Positions 27,076-35,844 of a stretch of 64,000 nucleotides of DNA are shown piece by piece. The position numbers and the translations under genes are program-made. Each line of letters begins with the position of its first letter. Positions within the stretch are counted from its first letter, which is position 1. The stretch comes from Pseudomonas orientalis (GTDB lineage: Bacteria; Pseudomonadota; Gammaproteobacteria; Pseudomonadales; Pseudomonadaceae), in the NCBI RefSeq assembly GCF_022807995.1, contig NZ_CP094351.1, positions 5,565,501-5,629,500 of the forward strand. Direction: 5' to 3'. A model generated the notes under the pieces. The model was not told the origin of the DNA. It did not search any database and saw only the letters and a list, made by a program, of their open reading frames with translations.

Positions 27076-27294
27076 TCAGGCGCGGCCCCGCCGCTGCTCG
27101 GCCTCGGCACAGATCACTCGGCGCCGCTCATCATCGGCGGAGCGCCATTCGCGGATATCTTCCACATGGCGGAAACAACCGAGGCAGACTTTCTGCTCGT
27201 CCAGACGACACAAACTGATACAAGGTGACGGCACCGCCGGGCTGACATTACTGAACAGCGGCTTGGGCGGGCGAATGGGTGCAGGCTGGGTCAC
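27076..27294 (-). CDS. DUF1289 domain protein
   Basis: A 72-residue protein with the DUF1289 signature SPCISLCRLDEQKVCLGCFR (CxxxC...CxxC) then HVEDIREWRSADDERRRVI. The four cysteines suggest a small metal-binding protein. The GTG start at 27294 lies two bases after the cyaY stop, so the pair is one operon. The frame is open upstream inside cyaY, but only the part from VTQPAPIRP looks like this family. Confidence 0.88.
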   Translation of the reverse strand: MTQPAPIRPPKPLFSNVSPAVPSPCISLCRLDEQKVCLGCFRHVEDIREWRSADDERRRVICAEAEQRRGRA

Positions 27295-27296
27295 GA

Positions 27297-27629
27297 TCAG
27301 ATCTCGTCGAAATCCAGCTCGACGCCGGCTTGTTGCTGAACCAGGCGCGTGAGCATTTCGCCCAACTGCTCTTCGCTTTTGTCGCACTGCCACTTGCCGC
27401 TTTCTTCGTCGTAGTCGAAGTGAATACCGCCGGAACGCGCCGCCAGCCACAACTGGCGCAACGGTTCCTGGCGGCTGAAGATCAATTGAGTACCGTTTTC
27501 GAATTTGACGGTCAGCACACCGGCGGAGCTCTCCAGATCGATGTCCAGGTCACTCTCGTCAAAAATATCTTCCAGCGCCTGCTGGGTCGCATCCACCAGG
27601 TCGTGAAAACGGGCTTCGGTCAAACTCAT
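27297..27629 (-). CDS. cyaY: CyaY, bacterial frataxin
   Basis: A 110-residue iron-binding modulator of iron-sulfur cluster assembly. The acidic first helix (FHDLVDATQQALEDIFDESDLDIDLE) and the sheet segment RQLWLAARSGGIHFDY with the conserved Trp residues identify it. It is divergent from lptM-lysA, as in many gamma-proteobacteria. Confidence 0.95.
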   Translation of the reverse strand: MSLTEARFHDLVDATQQALEDIFDESDLDIDLESSAGVLTVKFENGTQLIFSRQEPLRQLWLAARSGGIHFDYDEESGKWQCDKSEEQLGEMLTRLVQQQAGVELDFDEI

Positions 27630-27867
27630 TGTGGCAACCTCGAAAGTGTCTGGTTCTGCTCAAGCGCCGCACGATACGGACGCGCCCCGCCGATTGCAAA
27701 GGATACCGATTTCATCACAGATGGCGGTACGAAATATCCTCAACCAGCGTAGCCCGCTTCCCGACTATCTCGGCAAACCCCCGCCGGACGGGTATTCCAG
27801 CGCATAGGCAAGCTGGCGGGTGGTCGGTATACTCGGGCGCAATTAATGCATATTCAAGGATTTCGCC

Positions 27868-28035
27868 ATGAAGCGCCTGATCTCTTCCCTTGCTGCGCTC
27901 GTCGCGGTCGCTTGCCTCGTTAGTGCCTGTGGTCAAAAAGGCCCGCTGTACCTGCCTGACGACAGCAAAGACCCGAACGAACAGGCACAGTCGTCGCAAA
28001 AGCCTTCCAAAGCGCACAAGCACGACACTTACTAA
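27868..28035 (+). CDS. lptM: LptM (YifL) lipoprotein
   Basis: A 55-residue lipoprotein. Signal peptide MKRLISSLAALVAVACLVSA is followed by the lipid-modified Cys21 and the family-defining CGQKGPLYLP. In E. coli LptM helps the LPS translocon LptD/E mature. The polar tail ends KAHKHDTY. It is the first gene of the lptM-lysA-dapF-DUF484-xerC-yigB run, with nine bases to lysA. Confidence 0.95.
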   Translation: MKRLISSLAALVAVACLVSACGQKGPLYLPDDSKDPNEQAQSSQKPSKAHKHDTY

Positions 28036-28044
28036 GGGACCCTC

Positions 28045-29292
28045 ATGGACGCTTTTAACTACCGGGACGGCGAGCTGTTCGCGGAAGGCGTGGCGCTGTC
28101 GGCGATTGCCGAGCGCTTTGGCACCCCGACCTACGTGTATTCGCGTGCCCATATCGAGGCGCAATACCGCTCGTTCACCGACCCGCTGGAAGGCGTACCG
28201 CATCTGGTGTGCTACGCGGTGAAAGCCAACTCCAACCTGGGTGTGCTCAATGTCCTGGCGCGCCTTGGCGCCGGTTTCGACATTGTGTCCCGTGGTGAGC
28301 TGGAACGGGTATTGGCCGCTGGCGGCCAGGCCGACAAGATCGTGTTCTCCGGCGTTGGCAAAAGCCGCGAAGACATGCGTCGCGCCCTGGAAGTGGGCGT
28401 GCACTGCTTCAACATCGAGTCCACCGACGAACTGGAGCGCCTGCAGGTCGTGGCTGCCGAGATGGGCGTTCGCGCGCCGATCTCCCTGCGCGTCAACCCG
28501 GACGTCGACGCCGGCACTCACCCGTACATTTCCACCGGTCTCAAAGAGAACAAGTTCGGCATCGCCATCGCCGACGCCGAAGACGTGTACATCCGCGCCG
28601 CCCAATTGCCGAACCTGGACGTGTTGGGCGTCGACTGCCATATCGGCTCGCAACTGACCACCCTGCCGCCGTTCCTGGATGCTCTCGACCGCCTGCTGGC
28701 GTTGATTGACCGCCTGGGCGACTGCGGCATCTACCTGCATCACATCGATCTCGGTGGCGGTGTGGGCGTGCGTTACCGCGACGAAGAGCCGCCGTTGATT
28801 GCCGACTACATCAAGGCCGTGCGCGAACGTATCGAAGGTCGCGACCTGACGCTGATGTTCGAGCCGGGCCGCTATATCGTCGCCAACGCCGGCGTGCTGC
28901 TGACCCAGGTCGAGTACCTCAAGCACACCGAGCACAAGGACTTCGCCATCGTCGACGCGGCGATGAACGACCTGATCCGCCCGGCGCTGTATCAGGCCTG
29001 GATGAATGTCACGGCGGTGACGCCGCGCCACAGCCAGGCACGTGCGTACGACATTGTCGGCCCGATCTGTGAGACCGGCGACTTCCTGGCCAAGGATCGT
29101 CAACTGGCCCTGGAGGAAGGCGACCTGCTGGCCGTGCATTCGGCCGGTGCCTATGGGTTTGTCATGAGTTCCAATTACAACACTCGCGGCCGCTGCGCCG
29201 AGGTGCTGGTGGACGGTGATCAAGCGTTTGAAGTGCGTCGCCGCGAGACGGTAGCCCAGTTGTATGCTGGCGAAAGCCTGCTGCCGGAGTAA
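28045..29292 (+). CDS. lysA: diaminopimelate decarboxylase
   Basis: Converts meso-diaminopimelate to lysine with PLP. It has 415 residues. The PLP lysine sits in VCYAVKANSNLGVL; HIGSQLT, DLGGGVGVRY, EPGRYIVANAGVL and the substrate-binding CETGDFLA are all present. Three bases separate it from dapF, which makes its substrate, so the two are coexpressed. Confidence 0.98.
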   Translation: MDAFNYRDGELFAEGVALSAIAERFGTPTYVYSRAHIEAQYRSFTDPLEGVPHLVCYAVKANSNLGVLNVLARLGAGFDIVSRGELERVLAAGGQADKIVFSGVGKSREDMRRALEVGVHCFNIESTDELERLQVVAAEMGVRAPISLRVNPDVDAGTHPYISTGLKENKFGIAIADAEDVYIRAAQLPNLDVLGVDCHIGSQLTTLPPFLDALDRLLALIDRLGDCGIYLHHIDLGGGVGVRYRDEEPPLIADYIKAVRERIEGRDLTLMFEPGRYIVANAGVLLTQVEYLKHTEHKDFAIVDAAMNDLIRPALYQAWMNVTAVTPRHSQARAYDIVGPICETGDFLAKDRQLALEEGDLLAVHSAGAYGFVMSSNYNTRGRCAEVLVDGDQAFEVRRRETVAQLYAGESLLPE

Positions 29293-29295
29293 GCC

Positions 29296-30126
29296 ATGCT
29301 GCTGCGTTTTACCAAGATGCACGGGCTGGGCAATGACTTCATGGTTCTCGACCTGGTCAGCCAGCACGCGCACATCCTGCCCAAGCACGCCAAACAATGG
29401 GGCGACCGTCATACCGGTATCGGCTTCGATCAACTGCTGCTGGTGGAAGCGCCGACCAACCCGGAGGTGGATTTCCGTTATCGGATCTTCAACTCCGACG
29501 GCTCCGAAGTGGAACAGTGCGGCAACGGTGCGCGCTGCTTCGCGCGCTTTGTGCTGGACAAGCGTCTGACCGCCAAGCGCCAGATTCGCGTCGAGACCAA
29601 GGGTGGCGTGATCGAACTGGATATCCGCAGTGACGGCCAGATCTGCGTCAACATGGGCGTGCCACGCCTGGTGCCGGCGGACATTCCGTTCCAGGCGCCC
29701 GAGCAGGCCCTCAGTTATGCACTGGATGTGGACGGCAACACGGTCGATATCGCCGCCGTGTCCATGGGCAACCCCCATGCGGTGCTGCGGGTCAATGACA
29801 TCAACAATGCCCCGGTGCACGAGCTGGGGTCGAAGATCGAACATCACCCGCGCTTTCCGGCGCGGGTCAACGTGGGCTTCCTGCAGGTGATCGATCGTTC
29901 CCGCGCGCAATTGCGCGTGTGGGAACGCGGCGTCGGCGAAACCCAGGCCTGCGGCACCGGTGCCTGCGCCGCTGCCGTGGCCGCGATCAGCCAGGGGTGG
30001 ATGGATTCGCCGCTGCTGATCGACCTGCCGGGTGGGCGCTTGTCCATCGAATGGGCAGGCCCTGGCCACCCGGTGATGATGACCGGGCCGGCTACGCGTG
30101 TATACGAAGGACAGGTCCGTCTATGA
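29296..30126 (+). CDS. dapF: diaminopimelate epimerase
   Basis: Interconverts LL- and meso-diaminopimelate, feeding both lysine and peptidoglycan. The 276-residue protein has the two catalytic cysteines, Cys75 in EQCGNGARCF and Cys219 in QACGTGACAAAVAA. Its length and both halves are normal. It lies between lysA and the DUF484 gene in a tight run. Confidence 0.98.
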   Translation: MLLRFTKMHGLGNDFMVLDLVSQHAHILPKHAKQWGDRHTGIGFDQLLLVEAPTNPEVDFRYRIFNSDGSEVEQCGNGARCFARFVLDKRLTAKRQIRVETKGGVIELDIRSDGQICVNMGVPRLVPADIPFQAPEQALSYALDVDGNTVDIAAVSMGNPHAVLRVNDINNAPVHELGSKIEHHPRFPARVNVGFLQVIDRSRAQLRVWERGVGETQACGTGACAAAVAAISQGWMDSPLLIDLPGGRLSIEWAGPGHPVMMTGPATRVYEGQVRL

Positions 30127-30139
30127 GTGAGCCAAGCCA

Positions 30140-30856
30140 ATGACCGATAAGCCTCAAGTACCCGCACAAGTCACCTCAAGTGAAAGCCTGGAGGCCGCTG
30201 CGGTCGCGGCGTACCTTGAGGCTCATCCGGACTTCTTCGTCGAGCACGAAGAATTGCTCCCGGCATTGCGCATCCCTCACCAACGCGGCGACACCGTGTC
30301 GTTGGTGGAGCGGCAGATGAAGATCCTGCGCGAGCGCAATATCGAAATGCGCCACCGGCTTTCGCACCTGATGGACGTGGCGCGCGACAATGATCGCCTG
30401 TTCGAGAAGACCCGTCGCCTGATCCTGACCCTGATGGACGCCGCCAGCCTGGAAGAAACCGTGATGGCGGTGGAAGACAGCCTGCGCCAGGACTTCCAGG
30501 TGCCATTTGTCAGCCTGATCCTGTTCAGCGATAACCCGATGCCGGTGGGTCGCTGGGTCAGCGGTGGCGAAGCACAGACCGCCATCGGCGGGTTGCTGTC
30601 GGAAGGCAAGACCATCAGCGGCACCCTGCGCGAGCATGAACTGGATTTCCTGTTTGGTGCCGAACAAGGCAAACAGATCGGCTCCACTGCGGTGGTTGCC
30701 CTCAGCCACCAAGGCCTGCACGGCGTACTGGCCATCGCCAGCCGCGATCCGGCGCACTATAAAAGCTCGGTGGGTACCCTGTTCCTGACCTACATCGCCG
30801 AAGTGCTGGGCCGCGTCCTGCCACGCTTCACCACTGCCCTGCGCGCGGTGCGCTAG
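30140..30856 (+). CDS. DUF484 family GAF-like protein
   Basis: A 238-residue protein of the DUF484 (YigA) family. An N-terminal helical segment (VAAYLEAHPDFFVEHEELLPALRIPH) and a coiled stretch (SLVERQMKILRERNIEMRHRL) precede a GAF-like domain. Its conserved place between dapF and xerC is known in gamma-proteobacteria, but the role is not. The ATG at 30140 lies 13 bases past dapF. Confidence 0.92.
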   Translation: MTDKPQVPAQVTSSESLEAAAVAAYLEAHPDFFVEHEELLPALRIPHQRGDTVSLVERQMKILRERNIEMRHRLSHLMDVARDNDRLFEKTRRLILTLMDAASLEETVMAVEDSLRQDFQVPFVSLILFSDNPMPVGRWVSGGEAQTAIGGLLSEGKTISGTLREHELDFLFGAEQGKQIGSTAVVALSHQGLHGVLAIASRDPAHYKSSVGTLFLTYIAEVLGRVLPRFTTALRAVR

Positions 30857-30858
30857 CC

Positions 30859-31758
30859 ATGGAACGGCAACTGGACGCTTACTGCGCTCACCTGCGCAAC
30901 GAGCGCCAGGTGTCGCCTCATACGCTTGACGCCTACCGGCGGGACTTGAACAAGGTCCTGGCCTTTTGCGAAAAACAGCAGGTTGCCAGCTGGAAAGCCC
31001 TGGATATCCAGAGCCTGCGCAGCCTGGTCGCACGATTGCACCAGCAAGGGCAGTCCTCGCGCAGCCTGTCACGCCTGCTGTCAGCGGTGCGCGGCCTCTA
31101 TCACTACCTCAACCGCGAAGGCCTGTGCGACCACGACCCGGCCAATGGCCTGTCGCCGCCCAAAGGCGAGCGACGCCTGCCCAAGACCCTGGACACCGAC
31201 CGCGCCCTGCAACTGCTCGATGGTGCGGTCGAGGATGACTTCCTGGCGCACCGCGACCAGGCGATCCTTGAGCTGTTCTACTCTTCGGGCCTGCGCCTGT
31301 CAGAGCTGACCGGCCTGAATCTCGAGCAACTGGACCTGGCCGATGGGCTGGTGCAGGTGCTGGGTAAAGGCAGCAAGACGCGCGTACTGCCCATCGGCAG
31401 GAAAGCGCGCGAAGCCCTGGAACGGTGGCTGCCGTTACGGGCGCTGGCCAATCCGAAGGACGATGCGGTATTCATCGGCCAACAAGGCCGACGCCTGGGG
31501 CCGCGGGCCATTCAGTTGCGCGTGAAGGCCGCCGGCGAACGCGAACTGGGGCAAAACCTGCACCCGCATATGCTCAGGCACTCCTTTGCCAGCCATATGC
31601 TCGAGTCGTCCCAAGACCTGCGCGCGGTACAGGAGTTGCTCGGCCACGCCGATATCAAGACCACGCAAATCTACACCCACCTCGACTTCCAGCACCTGGC
31701 AACGGTGTACGACAGCGCCCATCCAAGGGCCAAACGCATCAAGGGCGGCGACTCATGA
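30859..31758 (+). CDS. xerC: tyrosine recombinase XerC
   Basis: With XerD resolves chromosome dimers at dif. The 299-residue enzyme has the N-terminal SAM-like core-binding domain and the catalytic set: Arg in SSGLRLSELTGL, Lys in GKGSKTRVLPIG, HxxR in HPHMLRHSFASHML, His in LLGHADIKTT and the nucleophile Tyr in QIYTHLDF. Two bases follow the DUF484 gene, and it overlaps the next gene by four bases. Confidence 0.97.
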   Translation: MERQLDAYCAHLRNERQVSPHTLDAYRRDLNKVLAFCEKQQVASWKALDIQSLRSLVARLHQQGQSSRSLSRLLSAVRGLYHYLNREGLCDHDPANGLSPPKGERRLPKTLDTDRALQLLDGAVEDDFLAHRDQAILELFYSSGLRLSELTGLNLEQLDLADGLVQVLGKGSKTRVLPIGRKAREALERWLPLRALANPKDDAVFIGQQGRRLGPRAIQLRVKAAGERELGQNLHPHMLRHSFASHMLESSQDLRAVQELLGHADIKTTQIYTHLDFQHLATVYDSAHPRAKRIKGGDS

Positions 31759-32450
31759 GCATCAAGCTGATCACCTTCGACCTGGACGACACGCTCTGGG
31801 ACAACGTACCCGTCATCATCAGCGCCGAAGCGTCAATGCGCGAATGGTTGGCGGTCAACGCATCCAGGGTTGGCGACTTGCCTCTGGAGCATTTCGCCAG
31901 CCTGCGCCAACAAGTGCTGGAACGTCATCCTGAGCTCAAACACCGCATCAGCGTCCTGCGCCACCGCGTATTGCTGCATGCGTTCGAAGAGGCCGGCTAT
32001 CCGCAGCCCGAAGCGAAAGAGATGGCCGATGTGTGTTTTGAGGCGTTCATTCATGCGCGACACCAGCTCACGGTCTTTCCCGAAGCCGAACCGATGCTCA
32101 AAGCGCTACGCCAGCATTTTCTGCTGGGGGTGATCACCAACGGCAACGCCGACGTACAGCGCGTAGGTCTGGCGGATTACTTCCACTTTGCCCTGCGCGC
32201 CGAGGATATCGGTATCGCCAAGCCGGATGCGCGGTTGTTTGAGGAAGCGTTGCAGCGCGGCGGTGTGGACGCCAGCGCGGCAGTGCATGTGGGCGATCAC
32301 CCCGGAGATGACATCGCCGGCGCGCAGCAGGCCGGGTTGCGGGCGGTGTGGTTTAACCCGACAGGCAAGGCGTGGGAAGCGCCAAAGCGTCCGGATGCAG
32401 AGATTCGCAGCCTGACGGAATTGCCGGCGTTGCTGCGCAGTTGGCAATAA
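31755..32450 (+). CDS. HAD family hydrolase, YigB type
   Basis: A 231-residue HAD phosphatase. Motif I DLDDTLWD, motif II ITNGN, motif III Lys in GIAKPDARLF and motif IV HVGDHPGDDIAGAQ are all intact. The E. coli homologue at this place, YigB, dephosphorylates FMN in flavin synthesis; the same activity here is inferred from synteny. The ATG overlaps the xerC stop as ATGA, so it ends the lptM-to-yigB run. Confidence 0.92.
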   Translation: MSIKLITFDLDDTLWDNVPVIISAEASMREWLAVNASRVGDLPLEHFASLRQQVLERHPELKHRISVLRHRVLLHAFEEAGYPQPEAKEMADVCFEAFIHARHQLTVFPEAEPMLKALRQHFLLGVITNGNADVQRVGLADYFHFALRAEDIGIAKPDARLFEEALQRGGVDASAAVHVGDHPGDDIAGAQQAGLRAVWFNPTGKAWEAPKRPDAEIRSLTELPALLRSWQ

Positions 32451-32462
32451 CACTGAGGACAA

Positions 32463-32551
32463 TGTGGGAGGGGGCTTGCCCCCGATTGCAGTGGGTCAGC
32501 CAGTAAATTGGGGGCTGATACACCGCTATCGGGGGCAAGCCCCCTCCCACA
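32463..32551. repeat. REP pair (GTGGGAGGGGGC family)
   Basis: Inverted arms TGTGGGAGGGGGCTTGCCCC...CGAT and its complement near 32463 and 32551, with about 40 bases between. It lies just after the yigB-type gene. Confidence 0.93.
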
Positions 32552-32590
32552 GTTGAATCACTGCAAGGCTCAAATGAATCATCAGGCATG

Positions 32591-32619
32591 AAAAAACCCG
32601 CAGCGACGGCGGGTTTTTT
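32591..32619. terminator. bidirectional intrinsic terminator
   Basis: AAAAAACCCGC (32591-32601), 7-base loop, GCGGGTTTTTT (32609-32619). Both strands end in a run of T, so it serves the yigB operon and sutA, which converge here. Confidence 0.92.
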
Positions 32620-32640
32620 CCTACAAGCAGTCAGCTGACC

Positions 32641-32973
32641 TCAGATAGGACGGCTGCCGTACTTGTTATCCGGCTTCTTCGGTGGGTCCGCCACCACATT
32701 GGGCTCGACCTCGACCACTTTGCCGCCTTTGGCGAGGAATTCTTCCATCGCACGGGCCAGGGCATCGCGCTCTTTGTTCTTGGCCTCAACACTGGGCAGC
32801 TCGTCTACCGAAACAGCGGCCTTGGCCTTGCCTTTGGCTTTGGGAGCGGCATCATCGCCTGCACTGTCATCGAGGTCTTCAGCAACGTCATCAGCCGCCA
32901 CTTCAAGACTTTCTTCAGTGTCCTCTTCGTCACCTACTTCAAGGTCGTCGTTTTCCAGATCATCGTCGCTCAT
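32641..32973 (-). CDS. sutA: SutA, RNA polymerase-associated stress transcription factor
   Basis: A 110-residue protein. The first about 45 residues are acidic and disordered (DLENDDLEVGDEEDTEESLE), the middle is a Lys/Ala linker followed by a helix (EAKNKERDALARAMEEFLAKGG), and the tail ends KPDNKYGSRPI. This composition and tail match SutA of P. aeruginosa, which binds RNA polymerase in slow-growing cells and upregulates ribosomal and maintenance genes. It shares the neighbourhood yjbQ-amtB-glnK with that genome. Confidence 0.88.
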   Translation of the reverse strand: MSDDDLENDDLEVGDEEDTEESLEVAADDVAEDLDDSAGDDAAPKAKGKAKAAVSVDELPSVEAKNKERDALARAMEEFLAKGGKVVEVEPNVVADPPKKPDNKYGSRPI

Positions 32974-33075
32974 GTTCTACCTCATGACTTGCGAAAAGCA
33001 GATTAGTTATAGCCCAGCTTCATCCTCTGTCGAGGTCGCCGGAAAAAAATCAACATCCGCTGGATCACCAGCGGC

Positions 33076-33501
33076 TTATGCCCCTTCACCGTGCAAGGTG
33101 GCGAGGACTTTACGAGCACCGCCATGATCACGGTGCTCGCCCAGATAAACACCTTGCCAGGTCCCCATCGCCAAGCGGCCGGCCTTCACCGGCAAACTCA
33201 GCTGGCAGCCCAGGAGACTGGCCTTGAAGTGCGCCGGCAGATCATCCGGGCCTTCGTCGTTGTGCTCGAATCCCGCCTGGCCTTGCGGCACCAGCAGATT
33301 GAAAAAACGTTCGAAGTCACGGCGAACCGCCGGATCGGCATTCTCGTTGACCGTCAACGAGGCCGAGGTGTGCTGCAGCCACAGATGCAACAGCCCCACA
33401 CGGCAGGCCTTCAATTCAGGCAAGCCGGCAAGCAACTCGTCAGTCACCAAGTGAAAGCCCCGGGGCCTGGCCCGCAGAGTAATCAGGGTCTGTTGCCACA
33501 T
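33076..33501 (-). CDS. YjbQ/UPF0047 family protein (secondary thiamine-phosphate synthase)
   Basis: A 141-residue protein of the YjbQ family. Conserved segments: GLLHLWLQHTSASLTVNENADPAV, FEHNDEGPDDLPAHFKASLLG, and LAMGTWQGVYLGEHRDHGGARK with the conserved His and Asp. Family members have weak thiamine-phosphate synthase activity; the true role is unclear. It lies alone, 102 bases after sutA upstream. Confidence 0.92.
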   Translation of the reverse strand: MWQQTLITLRARPRGFHLVTDELLAGLPELKACRVGLLHLWLQHTSASLTVNENADPAVRRDFERFFNLLVPQGQAGFEHNDEGPDDLPAHFKASLLGCQLSLPVKAGRLAMGTWQGVYLGEHRDHGGARKVLATLHGEGA

Positions 33502-33670
33502 ACAGTTCTCCGCCCATCGGCGCGCATTCTAGCGCGCTCTGGAAAAAAACAAAGTGCCGAATACGCCCACATGCCTGTAAGACATTCGCACCCTTGAAAG
33601 TGCCGCGAGGATCCCATCACAAAGTCGACGAAAAACCCATGCCACTTATAGTCAAAGACAAACGCCAGAC

Positions 33671-33704
33671 AAAAAAATGCCCGGCAAGCCGGGCATCTTT
33701 TTTT
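33671..33704 (-). terminator. intrinsic terminator of the glnK-amtB operon
   Basis: Stem ATGCCCGG (33677-33684), loop CAAG, CCGGGCAT (33689-33696); on the minus strand seven T follow (33671-33677). It is seven bases past the amtB stop. The right T run makes it work in both directions. Confidence 0.92.
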
Positions 33705-33711
33705 CGCGTAT

Positions 33712-35049
33712 TTACAAGTTGTAACCGCGCTCGTTGTGTTGCGCCAGGTCGAGGCCGACCGCCTCTTCCTCTTCAGTAACGCGCAGGCCCATGACCATGT
33801 CCAGGACCTTGAGGATGACGTAGGTGACAATCGCCGTGTAGATCACGGTGAAGCCAACACCTTTGCACTGGATCCAGACCTGTGCAGCGACGTCAGTCAC
33901 GGTGCCGAAGCCGCCCAATGCCGGGGCTGCAAACACACCGGTGAGGATCGCACCGACGATACCGCCGATACCGTGTACGCCAAATGCGTCCAGGGAGTCA
34001 TCGTAGCCCAGCTTGCGCTTGAGGCTGGTTGCGCAGAAGAAGCAGATCACACCGGCGACCAGACCGATCACCAGAGCACCCATCGGGCCCACGGTGCCGG
34101 CAGCCGGCGTGATTGCGACCAGGCCGGCCACCACGCCCGAGGCGATGCCCAGTGCGCTGGGCTTACCGTGGGTGATCCACTCGGCGAACATCCAGCCCAG
34201 CGCAGCGGCGGCAGTGGCGATCTGGGTGACCAGCATTGCCATACCGGCCGTGCCGTTGGCTGCGGCAGCGGAACCGGCGTTGAAGCCGAACCAGCCGATC
34301 CACAGCATGGCCGCGCCGATCAGGGTGTAACCCAGGTTGTGCGGTGCCATCGGGGTGGTCGGGAAGCCTTTGCGCTTGCCGAGCACGATGCACGCCACCA
34401 GGCCGGCCACACCGGCGTTGATGTGCACCACGGTGCCCCCGGCGAAATCCAGCACACCCCAGTCCCACATCAGGCCGCCGTTGCCGCTCCAGACCATGTG
34501 CGCAATCGGCGCATAAACCAGGGTGAACCAGATAGCCATGAAGATCAGCATCGCGGAAAACTTCATGCGCTCGGCGAATGCACCGACGATCAGCGCTGGA
34601 GTGATGATGGCAAACGTCATCTGGAAGGTGATGAATACCGCTTCCGGGAACAGCGCCGCAGGCCCGGTGATGCTGGCTGGGGTAACGCCCGCCAGGAATG
34701 CCTTGCCCATGCCGCCGAAGAAGGAATTGAAGTTGACGACGCCCTGTTCCATACCGGTGGTATCGAACGCAATGCTGTAGCCGTAGACAACCCACAGGAT
34801 GCTGATCAGGCCAGTGATGGCGAAGCATTGCATCATCACCGACAGGATATTTTTGGAGCGGACCATACCGCCGTAGAACAGTGCCAGGCCAGGAATGGTC
34901 ATGAACAGCACCAGTGCGGTGGCGGTCAGCATCCAGGCGGTGTCGCCGGAGTTGAGGACTGGAGCCGCCACTTCGTCCGCCGCCATTGCAAGGCTTGGCA
35001 TTACGATGGACAACAGGGCTCCGAGCCCTGCGAATTTACGCAGAGTCAT
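33712..35049 (-). CDS. amtB: ammonium transporter AmtB
   Basis: A 445-residue inner-membrane channel. It has a cleaved signal peptide (MTLRKFAGLGALLSIVMPSLAMA), then 11 membrane spans. Typical segments are ALFYGGMVRSKN, the twin-His pore (VVHINAGVAG and FGVHGIGGIVG) and DDSLDAFGVHG. It conducts ammonium/ammonia under low nitrogen and is blocked by GlnK. It follows glnK by 35 bases as one operon. Confidence 0.98.
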   Translation of the reverse strand: MTLRKFAGLGALLSIVMPSLAMAADEVAAPVLNSGDTAWMLTATALVLFMTIPGLALFYGGMVRSKNILSVMMQCFAITGLISILWVVYGYSIAFDTTGMEQGVVNFNSFFGGMGKAFLAGVTPASITGPAALFPEAVFITFQMTFAIITPALIVGAFAERMKFSAMLIFMAIWFTLVYAPIAHMVWSGNGGLMWDWGVLDFAGGTVVHINAGVAGLVACIVLGKRKGFPTTPMAPHNLGYTLIGAAMLWIGWFGFNAGSAAAANGTAGMAMLVTQIATAAAALGWMFAEWITHGKPSALGIASGVVAGLVAITPAAGTVGPMGALVIGLVAGVICFFCATSLKRKLGYDDSLDAFGVHGIGGIVGAILTGVFAAPALGGFGTVTDVAAQVWIQCKGVGFTVIYTAIVTYVILKVLDMVMGLRVTEEEEAVGLDLAQHNERGYNL

Positions 35050-35084
35050 AGTGTTTTTCTCCTGGGGCGTTGGGGTTTGGCGGC

Positions 35085-35423
35085 TTAGATTGCGTCGGTA
35101 TCGGTTTCGCCGGTACGGATGCGGATAGCCTGTTCCAGATTGACCACGAAGATCTTGCCGTCACCGATCTTGCCGGTGTTGGCGGCCTTGGTTATCGCCT
35201 CGATAACCCGGTCAAGGTCCTTGTCGTCAATGGCGACATCAATCTTCACCTTAGGCAGGAAATCGACCACGTATTCCGCGCCGCGATACAGCTCGGTATG
35301 ACCCTTCTGCCGCCCGAAGCCCTTGACCTCAGTAACGGTAATGCCCTGCACGCCGATCTCGGACAGTGACTCGCGTACGTCGTCCAACTTGAACGGCTTG
35401 ATGATGGCAGTGACTAGCTTCAT
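35085..35423 (-). CDS. glnK: GlnK, nitrogen regulatory P-II protein
   Basis: A 112-residue P-II protein that senses nitrogen and energy state, blocks AmtB and acts on the GlnE/NtrB systems. The T-loop has the uridylylation site Tyr51 (GHTELYRGAEY). The sequence opens MKLVTAIIKPFKLDDVRESL and includes GKIGDGKIFV. The start at 35423 is that of the conserved family; the frame is open another 18 codons upstream. It shares an operon with amtB and has a sigma-54-like promoter about 210 bases upstream. Confidence 0.98.
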   Translation of the reverse strand: MKLVTAIIKPFKLDDVRESLSEIGVQGITVTEVKGFGRQKGHTELYRGAEYVVDFLPKVKIDVAIDDKDLDRVIEAITKAANTGKIGDGKIFVVNLEQAIRIRTGETDTDAI

Positions 35424-35844
35424 GAAAACTCTCTCCCGAATTGGTGGACTTGCCCCAGGAAAACAAACCCGTCTCAAGTCTAAGCGCAGTGCCTGGCTTT
35501 GTAACGCATCGTCGCCTGCGTATTACCGTGGCGACGCCAGCGAACCACTGGTGACGAAACCTGTACCCCTGATCCGTCGGCGCACTGCATTCGTCACAGC
35601 GACTGCATCAGTGCATGGGTCACGGTGGTCTAAGCAGAAACCTTGCCAGCTCCGTAAAAATCACTGAAATCAGTCCGTTGCCCGCTTATGCCCACCTGCG
35701 GGGCGTTCCGGCAGCGGCGATGCGCATCAAAACAGTGCGCGACCGCCCATCCCCATGCGCGAAAAGCGTGCGCACCAAGGCCGTGAAAAGACTATAGACG
35801 CTGCGTGATACACTGCCGGCCAACTGTTTTCCGGAATATTTCCC
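35424..35844. other. 421-bp gap between glnK and ubiK, no gene seen
   Basis: Divergent regulatory region. It contains the sigma-54-type promoter for glnK at 35633-35648 and, 75-100 bases further upstream, an imperfect symmetry GCGCA-N9-TGCGC (35722-35740) that could be an NtrC site. The ubiK promoter must lie at the right end. Small frames here on the minus strand are antisense to ubiK and not convincing. Confidence 0.6.
35633..35648 (-). promoter_or_regulatory. sigma-54 (-24/-12) promoter for glnK-amtB
   Basis: Minus strand TGGCAAGGTTTCTGCT matches TGGCAc-N5-tTGCT: GG at -24 and GC at -12 with the required ten bases between. The leader to the glnK start would be about 200 nt, long but possible. 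glnK promoters in pseudomonads are NtrC/sigma-54 dependent. Confidence 0.6.

Noticed and set aside
27715..30069. Very long (784-codon) minus-strand frame opposite lysA and dapF
   Set aside because: High GC keeps the opposite frame open. The composition is His/Gln/Val-rich without domains, and the plus strand has clear genes.
33736..35088. 450-codon plus-strand frame opposite amtB
   Set aside because: Antisense shadow of amtB, His/Asp/Gln-rich, no family.
35722..35740. NtrC site for glnK as a firm feature
   Set aside because: The arms GCGCA/TGCGC with nine between do not fit the TGCAC-N7-GTGCA spacing; kept only as a remark.
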